A program made the position numbers and the translations under genes. A stretch of 64,000 nucleotides of DNA from Centrapalus pauciflorus. Its lineage: Eukaryota > Streptophyta > Magnoliopsida > Asterales > Asteraceae. This document shows positions 34,568 to 45,785 of this stretch, one piece after another. The stretch's first letter is position 1. The number at the start of each line of letters is the position of its first letter. Below the pieces are notes generated by a model. That model saw nothing but the letters and a program-made list of their open reading frames with translations, had not been told where the DNA came from and did not search any database. The stretch is taken from assembly GCA_020465985.1 (NCBI GenBank), contig JAANYP010006656.1, positions 124,001 to 188,000 of the forward strand, written 5' to 3'.

Positions 34568-35499
34568 TTAATTACAAGCCCGATTGGCGTCGTAGAACCG
34601 TTGGGCTTGAACCGCCGCAGCCTCGTCGGATACTAAACCCTGAATCACGGCGGTCTTCACCTCCCAAGCGCTGTATGGGTACCCTTTCCTGGTGTAGGAG
34701 TTGATCAATGCTGCCGTTGATTCCTTCACCAGTCGAGCAAACACGTTTTCTCCGTCGTCGTTCCTCGACGTCGCCTCCAACAGCGTCAGATCATATCGGT
34801 AGCGTTCGTAAGCTCTAGATCCGAACACCTTTGACACCGTCGATCCCTGTGGTATCATCCTCGGCCACGCCTCACGTCGGCTGCTCCAAAACCTGCAAAT
34901 TCCGTCACACGTTACTTTCGATTTTGTTCTTATTGTGATAGTGAGTTGACTCGGTTCCTCGTATTTCAAACTATTATCCGTAAATATCATGAGTTTTAGA
35001 TTTAAGTCACCAGTAGCATCGATACTCAAAATCTCATACCTACACACTCCTACCTTCAAAAATCAAAATATCTAAGATTTAGATTCACACCAAATGCTTT
35101 GGGTTTCGTGAGTTTATGCACTCTCCTAATTTTTCGAAAAAATGTAAGGTTAAGATTTAAGTTGCAAGTAGCATCAATGCTCAAAATATCATGAGAAAGC
35201 TAGAATTAGCATGGTCGCTTAACAATTCAATACCGTAAATTGTAATACATCTAAGCTAGTTACGATAAATCGATTGAACTTGTTGAATATAGGTAAATAA
35301 ATGGCAGTTCATATATACAAGAGAAGAGACATGTAGACTGTAAGAGAGAGAGAGAGAGAGAGAGAGATTACTGTGGAGTGCATCTCCCTCTGTTTCTGGT
35401 GTAGACGAATCCCAGCGGAGCAGCCGATTCAGTTTTGATTGGAGCTAGAAAGAGCAGAAGAAGAAGAAGAAGAAGAAGAAGGAACGGATGCTTGTCCAT
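34568..35499 (-). CDS. small secreted plant protein, family not recognised
   Basis: Exons 35372-35499 and 34568-34892 (minus) join to 453 nt and 150 residues with GT-AG junctions. The N-terminus is a clear signal peptide with a run of Leu (MDKHPFLLLLLLLLLLFLAP). The mature part begins around ESAAPLGFVYTRNRGRCTPQ. A conserved-looking domain follows: FWSSRREAWPRM, then STVSKVFGSRAYERYRYDLTLLEA, then YPYSAWEVKTAVIQGLVSDEAAA, ending FYDANRACN. Two Cys residues, one near the start and one near the end of the mature chain, could pair. I recall similar unnamed secreted plant proteins but cannot name the family. An open extension of the second exon into the intron is ruled out by the clean splice model. 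Confidence 0.8.
35343..35368. repeat. (GA)n microsatellite at an intron start
   Basis: This dinucleotide run sits a few bases inside the intron of the secreted-protein gene, next to its donor site. Confidence 0.9.
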
Positions 35500-35759
35500 T
35501 TCTTTGAAAAAGTAGTGTGCGTTGCTTTGGTTCAGAAGAAGTTAACAAAAGGTTAAGTCGATTTGCAGAACAAGTGAGATATGGGATCCATGTTTGGGCA
35601 ATGAAGGTAATCAATCACACAACTCCTCGTGACTTGTGCTTCTTATTCCTTTCTTTATTTCAATCCAAATGGTTTTGGTCGTTTTTCTTCCTCTCTCTTC
35701 TAAAAACAACCTCTCTCTATACTTTACCTTTTCTCTTTGGACAATCATATCCTACTCTG

Positions 35760-36222
35760 TAGGGGTGATCATCGGTTCGGTTTTAGGTTTCTTTGGTTTC
35801 TTCGAATTGAAAATTTTTTTAGGCTAATTCGAAAACCGAACCAAACCGAATTTAAAAGGAGTCAGACCAATTCGAAAACCGAATTACAATTCGGTTTGGT
35901 TCGGTTCGAAACCGAATTACCGAATTCAAACCATATAATATATATAAATATATATTATATAAATATATATTATATAAATTTATATTATATATAATATATA
36001 TTATATATATTTAATAAATATTTAATTTTTTTTTCGGTAATTCGGTTTGGTTTGGTCTACATTTAGTGAAACCATAATTCAAACCATAAACCTAATTTAA
36101 AATTCGATTTGGTCTAAGACCAATTCGAAAACCGAATTTAATATTTGGTTTGGTCTAAATCGAATTCGGTTAGGTTTGACTTTCGGTTTCTTCGATTACA
36201 AACCAAATACTGCTCACCCCTA
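35760..36222. mobile_element. hAT-like MITE rich in CCGAA/TTCGG
   Basis: The left end is TAGGGGTGATCATC and the right end, reverse-complemented, is TAGGGGTGAGCAGT. Multiple TTCGGTTTGGTT and CCGAATT motifs lie below both ends. No clean 8-bp duplication was found. It lies upstream of the secreted-protein gene (260 bp from its ATG), so it may form part of its promoter region. Confidence 0.6.
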
Positions 36223-36295
36223 TTACAGAGTTACAGGTTGTGGGGAATATTGCTTCCTTTCCTTATCGTCGAATCAGATTTCATGAATATTTAAA

Positions 36296-37646
36296 TGGGA
36301 TAATTACGAAAATAGCCAAAACAAGGTATTTCTCAAGTTTTACCTTATAAAAAATTACGTTACAAAAATACCCAACATTTTCGTTAACATGTTACGTGAC
36401 GACCAATATTTACGTTCCTTTTATTTTTTTTATTGTTTTTTAATACATTTCGTTACAAAAGTTAAATTTACTTTACGTTACCAAATCTTATTGTGCTCTT
36501 TCAAGATATATGCAATGATTATTATTCTTTTAATTTAAACTGGCATATTCAAAAAGTTACCATTTTGTGACCGTCACGAAACCCACCCATGACCGATCAT
36601 CTTCTCCGACGAACACTTAAGTCTCCGACGATACCCTTCGTTCCATTTTTCCATCAATTTCAACGTTCCCGTCCTCTCAATCCTTTGTTCTCTCTCTGAC
36701 ACTCCAACCACACCATCGCCGAGTCCCACTCCAGCAACAAAATCGTTCCCGCCCACTCCACCCACACCGTTGTCCATGATATCACCATCGCCGCCCATCA
36801 TCACTGCCCTATCCGACCAACGCCGCCTCCTACTCCAACCAGCGCCCCTTACTCCGAGTAACTTCAGTTTCAAGGCATCGATTCTGTCATGGATCTTCAA
36901 TTATTTTTTTGTTTTTTCTTTGATTTGCTACTTGAATCTTGTTATATATGTAAGACTTGTTTCTATTCTTTATTTCTTCCCTTTTATGCCAATTTCTTGT
37001 GGGTGTAATGTATAATTTTGCTTTGTTTCGCAAGTTGATAAATAATCTAAATTTTTGCTTCTATGGCACGTGGTGAAAAGGTTAAACGAAACTTACACTA
37101 TGTTTGGTACAAAGAATTAAGCATATGGAATTGAAAATAAGAGGAATTCATATGTTTGTCAACATGAGAATTCCTCTTATTTCCAATTCCCTATACTTAA
37201 TTCTCTGTACCAGACGCACCCTTACTGTCTTCGCTGGAGTTGGAATTTAAATTGTCGTAGTCGCCTTCACCGGAATTCCTAAGGTTCTCGTCGCCATGGC
37301 CGGAGTTGCTATTACCGTTAAATGATTTGGAAAAGATGAATGGTTTTTATTTTGAAACTTAAAATGAGGGTAGAAAAAAAATTAATTAGTGTATTTACTT
37401 GATTAAACATCTAACCACATATATCTTGGAAATGAACAAATTTAGATTTGGTAACGTAAAGGTACGGTACTTTACGTTACCATTCACATTTTGTAACGTA
37501 ATGCATTAAAATATTATCAAAAAGTACAAATCACGAAAATGATGGACATCACGTAAATAAGGTAACGTAAATTATGAGTATTTTGGTTATGTGGATTTAT
37601 TTTGGGTAAAACTTGAAAGTGGGTTGGGTATTTTTGTAAATATCCC
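36296..37646. mobile_element. Mutator-like element with long TIRs and gene-like filler
   Basis: The left end TGGGATAATTACGAAAAT and the reverse-complemented right end GGGATATTTACAAAAATACC continue as inverted repeats for roughly 200-250 bp. A perfect 9-bp duplication ATATTTAAA flanks it (36287-36295 and 37647-37655), as expected for Mutator-like elements. The same family is at 30374-30993, but here about 700 bp of unrelated sequence fills the middle, part of it GC-richer and gene-like (36570-36900 and 37225-37320). A small MITE is nested at 37097-37220. No transposase. Confidence 0.75.
37097..37220. mobile_element. 124-bp hairpin MITE nested in the Mutator-like element
   Basis: The arms share TTTGGTACAAAGAATTAAG-like outer parts and AATAAGAGGAATTC inner parts in inverted orientation, giving an almost perfect hairpin. 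CTTAC occurs on both sides (37092-37096 and 37221-37225). Confidence 0.65.
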
Positions 37647-37655
37647 ATATTTAAA

Positions 37656-38902
37656 AAACTATTACATAATGAAAAATTATCTAATTAAAAAAAGTACATA
37701 ACAATAAATAAAAACTAAAATTACAAATTGGAAATTACGAAAATAAGTACGAGTGCAAAAAATAGATGAACATTAAAAAAATACGAACTACCCGTTTATA
37801 TATGGTATTTGGACAAGTGCAATGTATGAGAGTTATTTATCGATTGAAAATTTTTTAAAAATTCTTTTTTATTTTAAACGGTGAGACAAAAAAAAAAGAG
37901 AAAGAAAGAAGAGGGTCGTTGGAAGTTGGCAAGCCGAGAGGCGGAGAAAAAGGTGGGTCCAAAGTGGAAGGGGTGGTCAGGATGGCGGCCTCCGCTGATG
38001 TGGCCAAGCCGATAAGGAGGGGTTGCTGTGATTTTGAACATATTTAGTATCAATTGAACATTATATATCATATATATATTTAACACTGTATATTATATAT
38101 GATTAATATTGTATGTCATATATATCATATATTTAACACTGAATATATTTTCAACTTTAAAAATTTTAAAAATACGAATACTATTATAATTTATCATTCG
38201 AGATTTGATATAAATATTTAATGTGAACGTTTAAATACATCGTTCAGACTGGTTATGATGTATTATTTTTTTGAAAATTTTTTACGCGTTATATTTTTTT
38301 GAAAAAAAAAAGTTACTCATATGTTAATTCAATATACGATAGTGAAATATTGAATGTCGAATTAACACTATCTAGCATATGCTCATCACTGCATATATAT
38401 TCAACATTGAAAAAAAATCAAAACCATGGTCAAAATTGACAGACAAATTTGATAGGCTAGAAACTAAAATTAATTTGATGTTAATTGCATATTTTTCATC
38501 TTATCTTTAGGGTTATATTATAATTCAAAGGTCTCACTGTTTCTACAGTTTTACCCCAAAATGAAATTTTGCAATGATTCCAACTCTATATATATGCCAA
38601 AAGTTAGATTCGATATCGTGTGACATGGAATAAATGATAAACGAAAAACAAATGTGATGTGACACTAACGTAACGGGTAAAAGGGAACAATGCCCTGATA
38701 TTTTCTTTATTATTTGGGGACTTAGGTGTTGCTATTTACACCCTTTCACTTATCATATCACAAATGCATCACTCCATCATCTTTTCATATGTCAGTTTTT
38801 CTCTGGTTATTGTTTTACACCCCTCCTTTTTTAGTCTTTCTCTACTTATTCTATGGTAAAATGTTGTATAATTGGATTTGGTTAGTAAATGCATACAGTA
38901 TA
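37656..38902. other. AT-rich intergenic sequence
   Basis: No gene recognised. ATTGAACATTATATATC-like motifs recur between 38040 and 38410, suggesting old local duplication. Confidence 0.4.
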
Positions 38903-39335
38903 TAGGGGTGTAATTGAGCTAAGTCGAGTTGAGTATCGTTAAGCTCGAACTCCAACTCGACAGTAATTCTCGAGCTCGAAACTCGTCTCGAGCATCATTT
39001 TTCAAACTCGAGCTTGACTCGGTTAAGTACTCGACATTGTCAAGCTCGGCTCGGCTCGACTCGACTCGTATATGTAATATTTATTTTATTGATGGGTAAT
39101 ATTTTTATGTTCAGCTTGACTCGAATATGAAATATTTTTCAAACTCGAGTCCAACTCGGCCAGATGAATTTAATTTATATAGGAGTGATAAACATGTAAT
39201 ATTTATTATGTTGACGTGTAAAAGTGTAAACCTATTAACTTAAGCTCGAGCCTACCAAGTCAGTTATTTTGATACTCGAGCTTGAGCTCGAGTTGATCCA
39301 AGTAATTCTTGAGCTATCTCGTCTCGTTTAGGGGC
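38903..39335. repeat. degenerate hAT-like MITE rich in CTCGAG motifs
   Basis: The left end TAGGGGTGTAATTGAGC is followed by many CTCGAGCT/AGCTCGA motifs up to about 39335. The expected mirrored right end is damaged (TCGTTTAGGGGCC). No target duplication. The outline is approximate. Confidence 0.45.
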
Positions 39336-39771
39336 CTAATAGCAACCGGATATTTGGACTTCACTGGTAAAAATTATAGAGTAATGAAAACTGGATATTG
39401 ATATGAAGCAGGGCGTATCAGAGTTCAAAGGGTACGTCTTGAACTAGCGACGTACTCTCTTTTAATACTTATGTTTCATTCATGCATGATTAATCCTGCA
39501 AAACTCTTTCGCAGCCCTTTTCAAACTCATCTATATCATATGAAGGAAATATTTTTAGTTTCTTGGTAGCTAGGTTTTGGTTGTTATTGGATAGATGGAA
39601 TGGAAAGTATATATGGGGATTACAGACAGATGGTACGGTTTATTGAAACATCAAACCTCTTATTTTCGATCATACATCGATGGATGGAATCTATTTGTTT
39701 ATAGCAGCTACAAACCATGCACCTACTTGTTTCATTATTTGAAAACCCTTAACAGACTACACACCAAGAGC

Positions 39772-41409
39772 TTAAGCAGCATGCTTTGGATTAGGAAACC
39801 TCCCGGATGACCTTGAACTACTGGGGCTGAAAATTGACTTCTCTTGCCTGCTGAACTTCAATTCCCATGCCTCTTCCCTTGTCATCTGGTATGCGTTTTG
39901 GATGACAGCCAATGGCATTGCCCACATAGCAGATGTTTGACCAGCCAATGTGTTGACCATGGCGTTGTCATTGGTCCTGAATGATATCCACCCGCACCCT
40001 TGTTCTCCAGCCTGTTTCACCACCGCAAAGTTCTGCGGTATCACCACCAGCTGCCCTTTCTGGATCAAGTCATCAAACACCGTTTGTCCCTCATTGTTCA
40101 CTATCTGCATCCTCATGTTTCCGTGTGTCACGTACAAGATAGCGTGTGCATTCATCAACCAGTTTGGCGACTCTATAGCATTCTGTACGTACAGAAACAA
40201 GATATATGATAAATCTTGAAAGACGAATTAATGATAGATATTACAGTATATATATGTGAGTAGATGGAGTGTGAAGAAATTGAAGTAGTAGATTATTACT
40301 AACCCTTTGGAGAACTCCCCTTTGGGCACTGAGTTGCAGCAACTGGAGGATGGGCAATTTGTAGCTGTTGAGATGGGTAAACCATCCAGCTTGTGGATTG
40401 TACAAATCTGCACGTGTAGGATCATCGACATTGAATGTAAACTTAGCTGAGCAAATAGTTTCTTCGAAACCATTAGCAGAAGAAGGTCCCCTTTGTTGGG
40501 TCATTGGTGGTTGAATAACTTGAAGGCCTTTCTCCACCGTCACCATGTGACCCCTTTTGTCATCTGGGCTTTGAAGCTTCTCCGCTGTCTCTTCATCTAC
40601 GTTGAATGACTCGCTAAGGATTTGAAGACGGAAGCCACGTAAAATGTTGGCAGAACCCTCCTCTGGTGACTGCCCTGTTTTCTGTTGTTGTCCTTCTTCT
40701 GGGTTTCCAGCAAGGAAGAATCTCTGCACTCACACACACAAAAAATTCATGTTTTTCTTTCAAGATGTATGTGTGTGTGTGTATGGGTGTGTGTGCGTAC
40801 TCTGTGGAACTGGTCTAGCTGGTTCTTTGAGTTAGTGGAGTCGAGCAAAACAACAGCAATAATATCTTCCTGTCCATCGTTGTACATCCAGTGGGCAGCT
40901 CCGGTGGGGATGACCACCACATCACCTTCTTGGAAATGGCGGATCTTCTGGTGGCGATCCTGGAACGACCCACGTTCTTGCAGCTGTTGTGAAGACTGGA
41001 ACATCTCCGGACACCCAGGTAACATAATCCCTTGATAACCCTTTCCTAAAATGTAACACATACAACAAAATATATAATTCATCCATGGAGGCATGGATCC
41101 AAATATATATGAAAAAATGGATCAACCTTGTTCTATGTAGACCATGAGGGGAGTGTTTATGTAGGAAGGTAAAAGAAGTCCTCGTGGTTTGATGTGGTGG
41201 CGGATGACCTCCACTCCGGCGCACTGGAACTGCTGGTTGGTTGCATCGAAGAAGTCGGTCCAGCCAGCTTCGGCTTGAACTCGTTCAATGGGTTCAAGAG
41301 CACTGATTCTTTGAATCTGGCACTGGTTTTGCTGTTGGAATGTGCGGAAAGCAAAGCATCCATGGAGGATTAAGAGGAAGGTTAGAGAAAGAGAGAGTAG
41401 GTTAGCCAT
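39772..41409 (-). CDS. 11S globulin (legumin-type) seed storage protein
   Basis: Exons 41127-41409, 40801-41045, 40304-40723 and 39772-40182 (minus) give 1359 nt and 452 residues, the usual four-exon legumin layout with GT-AG introns. The signal peptide is about residues 1-20 (MANLLSLSLTFLLILHGCFA). The first cupin domain contains PGCPEMF and EGDVVVIPTGAAHW; the second contains LIQKGQLVVIPQNFAVVKQAGE. The vacuolar processing site is Asn260-Gly261 in NGFEETIC, whose Cys normally joins the acidic and basic chains through PGCPE. The variable region before the cut is very short and poor in Gln and Glu. The product is stored in seed protein-storage vacuoles. No RY (CATGCA) motif was seen in the first few hundred bases upstream. 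Confidence 0.95.
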
Positions 41410-41943
41410 AGCCGTCGTGGTGGTGGTGGTTTGGTGTACTTGTTATGCGGCGGATGGTGGTGGTTTTAAAGAGGTGGAAGTTGGATGAGAGATTGACACA
41501 TAAGCAGGTGGAATTAGAAAAGTGCAGCCAAGTTTCAGCATCCATATATCACTTGGAAGGCTTCATTGCTCAACACATAGTATAGTTTCAGCTACTCTTA
41601 ACTTTTTCAAGAGGTGGTGTTACACACGTCTGCTTTTTCTTTACTCTTTGTTTATTTATTTTTGGCTTTTCATTTTTCTCAACTACTGAAAACGCTTATT
41701 TAATGTTCTTTTTTTCCAATTAGACAAACTTATATATATTAAAAACAACTTATAATATTCACATTTTTAAAAACCTTAAATAATTGTTTGGAAAGGACAT
41801 ACCACACTTGATTAGGAGTGCATTTTTATTCATCGTCACAGCCCAAGAAAATTAGTTGTAATTAAAGCCCAGCCCATACGATTCATAATGTTACCAGCCG
41901 CTGTCATCCTTTAAAAAGGTTAATTGGATGTATGATTACAGAA

Positions 41944-41960
41944 GCTGGAATAGCTCAGTT

Positions 41961-41993
<33 letters not shown>

Positions 41994-42017
41994 GAGGTTC
42001 AAGCCCTCCTTCTAGCG
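41944..42017 (+). tRNA. tRNA-Asn: tRNA-Asn (anticodon GUU)
   Basis: 74 nt with a full cloverleaf. Acceptor GCTGGAA pairs with TTCTAGC plus discriminator G. The D arm is GCTCAGTTGGTTAGAGC. The anticodon stem is TGTGG/CCACA with loop CTGTTAA and anticodon GTT at 41978-41980. The T arm GGAGGTTCAAGCCCTCC contains the B box. A long T run right after (from about 42018) terminates RNA polymerase III. The CCA end is not encoded, as usual in eukaryotes. Confidence 0.97.
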
Positions 42018-44630
42018 TTTGTTTTTTTTTTTTTTTTTTTATATAATACTTTGATTTTACTTTTCTATTTAAAAGTCATTTTCAATTCAGAAATTAAAAG
42101 CTAAGCTACTACTGTTGATCGACAAAAATACATCTGGATGGCCTAAACACATTCAACTCCCCACGTCAATTTTTTCCATCCTTTCATATCTATATCTATC
42201 TATCTTCAATATGAAAAATACAATAGAAAATGATTTTTGCCTTTTATCAATACAATCTTCATCCAAAGTAATAATAAATAGAATACCCATATGCATGTTA
42301 AATGCTTGATATAAAAATATAATGGAGATAACTAAAAAAAATTAAGTTTTCTCAATGTAATTTAATGTTAATAGAATTAAGCGGAAGATTTGGAGAGAAA
42401 TTTAAATCTAACGATTATTCAAGTAATGCTAACAAATGGTATAAAAGTCAGGTTTCTAAAGAAGAAAAATGATTTGAACTAAAGAAAAATTTTAACTCAT
42501 TTACTCTTCTAAACTTTCTTTCCAAATATGAGAAGATTTAAAATGAAAGTTTAGTAATAAATATAAAAAATATATGTGATGACAAATATACTCTAGAAAA
42601 TCTTTTAAGAAAACTATAGGTTATAATTCTTAAACTAACAAGTTTTTTTTTTTTTTTTTTCTATCTATGCAACAAAAAGATTTTCATTATCTCTTCTTTT
42701 CTCTTATGCTTAGGAAGGTAAAAAGTATTATATCAATTCTTTTCTCTCTAATTCCTTCCTCCCTCGTTTCCTCTCTTCTCTTCATTTCCTTTCCTTTTTT
42801 TTTTTTTCAAACCCGGAAATATAGTGTAATTAAACAAATTTACATAAAAAAGTTAAAATAAAAAATAAAGATCTCAAACAATAACAAATGTTGTATGCAC
42901 AAAAAAATCATCTAAAAGCATACAATATTTCATACCAATTCAAATATTTTTTACTTGTGTTTTCATAACTACTGAATTTTAATACTCTCACCATCTTAAT
43001 AAGCCGAGATTTGGTTAATCCAAGAAAAAAAAAATGTGGTCAACAGTCAACCCTTATTTCTCTGTCTCTCCATTTCAACTGTGGGCAGAAACAAGGATGA
43101 GATAGAAGACGACTCACATTGTAATTTTATCTCCATTAGCTATTTTTTTAATTATTATTATAAATGTCAGTTGGAATCCCTTGTAATCTTTATATCCATT
43201 AGTTTTTTTTTTTTTTTTTTTTTTAATTATTAAAAAAAAAGTTAGCTATTTATATATATAGAGGACTAGATGAATGTTTATATATTCTAAAGAATAATGG
43301 AAGTAATTGGTAATAAAATTTGTTTTGCTTTGGTAATATAGTTCTTTCTCTTGTTAAAAAAATAATTAGTTGAAGGGGTAAATAAGTACTTTTATTATAT
43401 TTAGATGGTTTATTCACCACATGGAATAAACAACAACTAATTTATCCAGACAGTCATCTTAATCTAGACAGACAACTTAATTTAAATAGAACTTAATTAA
43501 AAAACTAAACAAACAGCACCATAGTGTTAGTGTCTTAATGAGTCACGACTTGATCAACCAATTCACAACTAGAAAGTCTTGGTGTCATGCTTAAATTACC
43601 CTTCAAAAAGGCTTATAGACTGACGTTATCTTAGTTGTTGTTGTAACAATGGAGTCGTGTGTTTAATTCTCAATTAAGACATTGACCGCAAAGTGTAAGT
43701 TAGTCTAAACATTTCTAAATTCTAACATGCCAATCAAAAGTCATCCTTAATAGCAGTTACTTGTCCTTTAAGCCTTAACTTAATACATGATACTCATATA
43801 ATTTGTCAACTTCAATGTTAGTGTTCACGTCGTATACCAGCCCAGCCGTCCATCCAATTTTGTATTATTTGGCCAATGAAGCTGCCTAGGTAATTTGTCA
43901 TTCAATCATGGCCCTAGCTTAATGCCCCCATGTGGTTACCATTTCTTCACAATAACCATGTGGTTAGTAGCGTTTGTATATATATTCAATATAAATTAGA
44001 CCCAAAAAAACACGCGTTTTATAATGTTTGTGGTAGTTATAAATCAACTTTTTTTTTTTTTATCAAATAATAATTGCCTATGAACTTAGATTTCATCTCG
44101 CATTCAATTCACAACAAGTTGTTTAGCATTGGGTCCCCAGATCATCGTGTGGTACGTATGTATTCAATTTTGTGTTGGTTTCGCGTTTTCACTGGTTGAA
44201 TTTGGCACCGGTTTCTTTTTTTCTTTTCTTTTTTGTGTTTTTGTTCAAATCAAGTAGGATTGTACATATTAAGTATATTCATTGTCTCTTTGTATTTTGC
44301 ATTTCTATTCAACCGACAAAACATACCTTTCTAGTCTAATTTGAGATGCCCTAACTCTATAATTTTATGTTGTTTCTTTTGGACTTGAGTATGTATGTGA
44401 TTAGCCCTATAACAATTATCGGATCACAATCATGATTATTTTTACTCAATATATTTATAAGAGAAATTATCCAACATAAGGATCCATTGATGAAGGAAGA
44501 TCTCAAGCTCACCACAACCAAAATGATCGAGTTACTATTCCATTAAAACAATATAATATAATGTATTCATAAATGGAATATATTTTCATTCCTATAAACA
44601 AATAAATAAATTAATCTGGAAGAGGAAAAG
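42018..44630. other. AT-rich intergenic sequence
   Basis: T-rich tracts (42643-42660, 42796-42808, 43203-43224) and no recognisable gene. AAACTAAACAAACAGCACC near 43503 looks like a MITE right end without a clear left partner. Confidence 0.4.
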
Positions 44631-45785
44631 CTATTGTTTGGATTCTGATACAGTTACCGGCGATTGAAACTCCGGCGGACACATCCTCGGCAGAATATGA
44701 AGAGCCATTATTTTATGTCCTGGAGGCGTTTCAAGAACCCACAAGCGCAGCGGCGTCGCCATCACATCCACCACTAAAATCCCGACGTCCTTTTCACAAA
44801 CCACACACACTTTACCACCACCGGCGGCAATGTACTCCGCCCCTTTCAGCCTCTCATCCTCAATGACTTCCAACCACTCATCCCCATCCTCATTATATCT
44901 TTTCAACACCCCTCTTGATTCATCCACCACATACATCGTTTCTTCGTCCATCGCCGCAGCCGGCCCTCGCCACCCACCCAACATCCCCTCCGGCATGCCC
45001 ACCCACTCATCGGGATCAAGATTGTAAACGAACCCTTCTTTCGCATAAGCACCTTTCACGTTCACCATACAAAGCTTCCCTTTCCATCCGACGGCGTCAA
45101 TGGCTTCTCTACAAAGCTTTGTATTTCTTAAAGATCGCATTTTTTCCCACCCATCTCTTCGGTTTTTATCGAAAGATTTGTTTTTTCGGAACACCCATTT
45201 CTCGACGGAGCGAGCAACCATGTCGTTGTAGTTGGAACCAATTCCACTAGCGACGACCACCGTGCCACTTAATGCTCCAGCGGCGCACCACCGTCGTGGG
45301 CTTGAGAGCGGTGGACCGGAGGACCACGTGTTAGATAATGGGTTAAATATTAGAGGGTGTTGAATAGCGGGGTGGTGGCCGGAGGTGGCAGCGAGGAGGA
45401 CGAGGCTGTCGGAGACGGCGAGGGACTGAATGGGTAAATTCCGGGAAATGAATGAGGGATGGCGGACGGAAAGACGGTGGAGGGAAGGTGGAAGTGGTGG
45501 GAAATCGATAGTAATCCATTTAGAAGAGATGGGATCGAAGGTGGATACTTTGAGGGTTTGGTCAGGTGGTAGGGAGAGGGTGTAGAGTGATCGGAAAGGA
45601 TGGAAGGAAGGGGAGTAGATGAGGCGGCGCCATGACCGGCAAACGGAGTACAAGGAGGAGGGAGATATTAGAGAGAGACATAGTTGGGCTATATGATCGG
45701 GTAGGCCTGGTAGCAGAGCGCGATGGTGGTCGTCGGAAAGTTTGCGGCGTTTGGTGGCGCGTGAGATAGCGGTAGGATTGGCCAT
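44631..45785 (-). CDS. SKIP25: F-box/kelch-repeat protein, SKIP25-like
   Basis: Intronless, 384 residues from the ATG at 45785 (MANPTAISRATKRRKLSDD). An in-frame ATG at 45905 would add 40 residues without family resemblance, so I prefer the internal start. The F-box is near residues 23-65 (LLPGLPDHIAQLCLSLISPSSLYSVCRSWRRLIYSPSF). Kelch-like repeats follow, with RRWCAAGALSGTVVVASGIG, EAIDAVGWKGKLCMVNVKG and GGWRGPAAAMDEETMYVVDE, all close to Arabidopsis SKIP25. Such proteins join SKP1-CUL1 ubiquitin ligases and choose targets through the kelch propeller. The related KUF1 acts in karrikin signalling, so orthology versus close paralogy needs a tree. Codon usage is notably GC-rich against an AT-rich background. 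Confidence 0.9.
   Translation of the reverse strand: MANPTAISRATKRRKLSDDHHRALLPGLPDHIAQLCLSLISPSSLYSVCRSWRRLIYSPSFHPFRSLYTLSLPPDQTLKVSTFDPISSKWITIDFPPLPPSLHRLSVRHPSFISRNLPIQSLAVSDSLVLLAATSGHHPAIQHPLIFNPLSNTWSSGPPLSSPRRWCAAGALSGTVVVASGIGSNYNDMVARSVEKWVFRKNKSFDKNRRDGWEKMRSLRNTKLCREAIDAVGWKGKLCMVNVKGAYAKEGFVYNLDPDEWVGMPEGMLGGWRGPAAAMDEETMYVVDESRGVLKRYNEDGDEWLEVIEDERLKGAEYIAAGGGKVCVVCEKDVGILVVDVMATPLRLWVLETPPGHKIMALHILPRMCPPEFQSPVTVSESKQ

Noticed and set aside
43600..43710. Possible third SINE copy (GGAGTCGTGTGTTTAATTCTC)
   Set aside because: No A box at the right distance, no tail and no target duplication.
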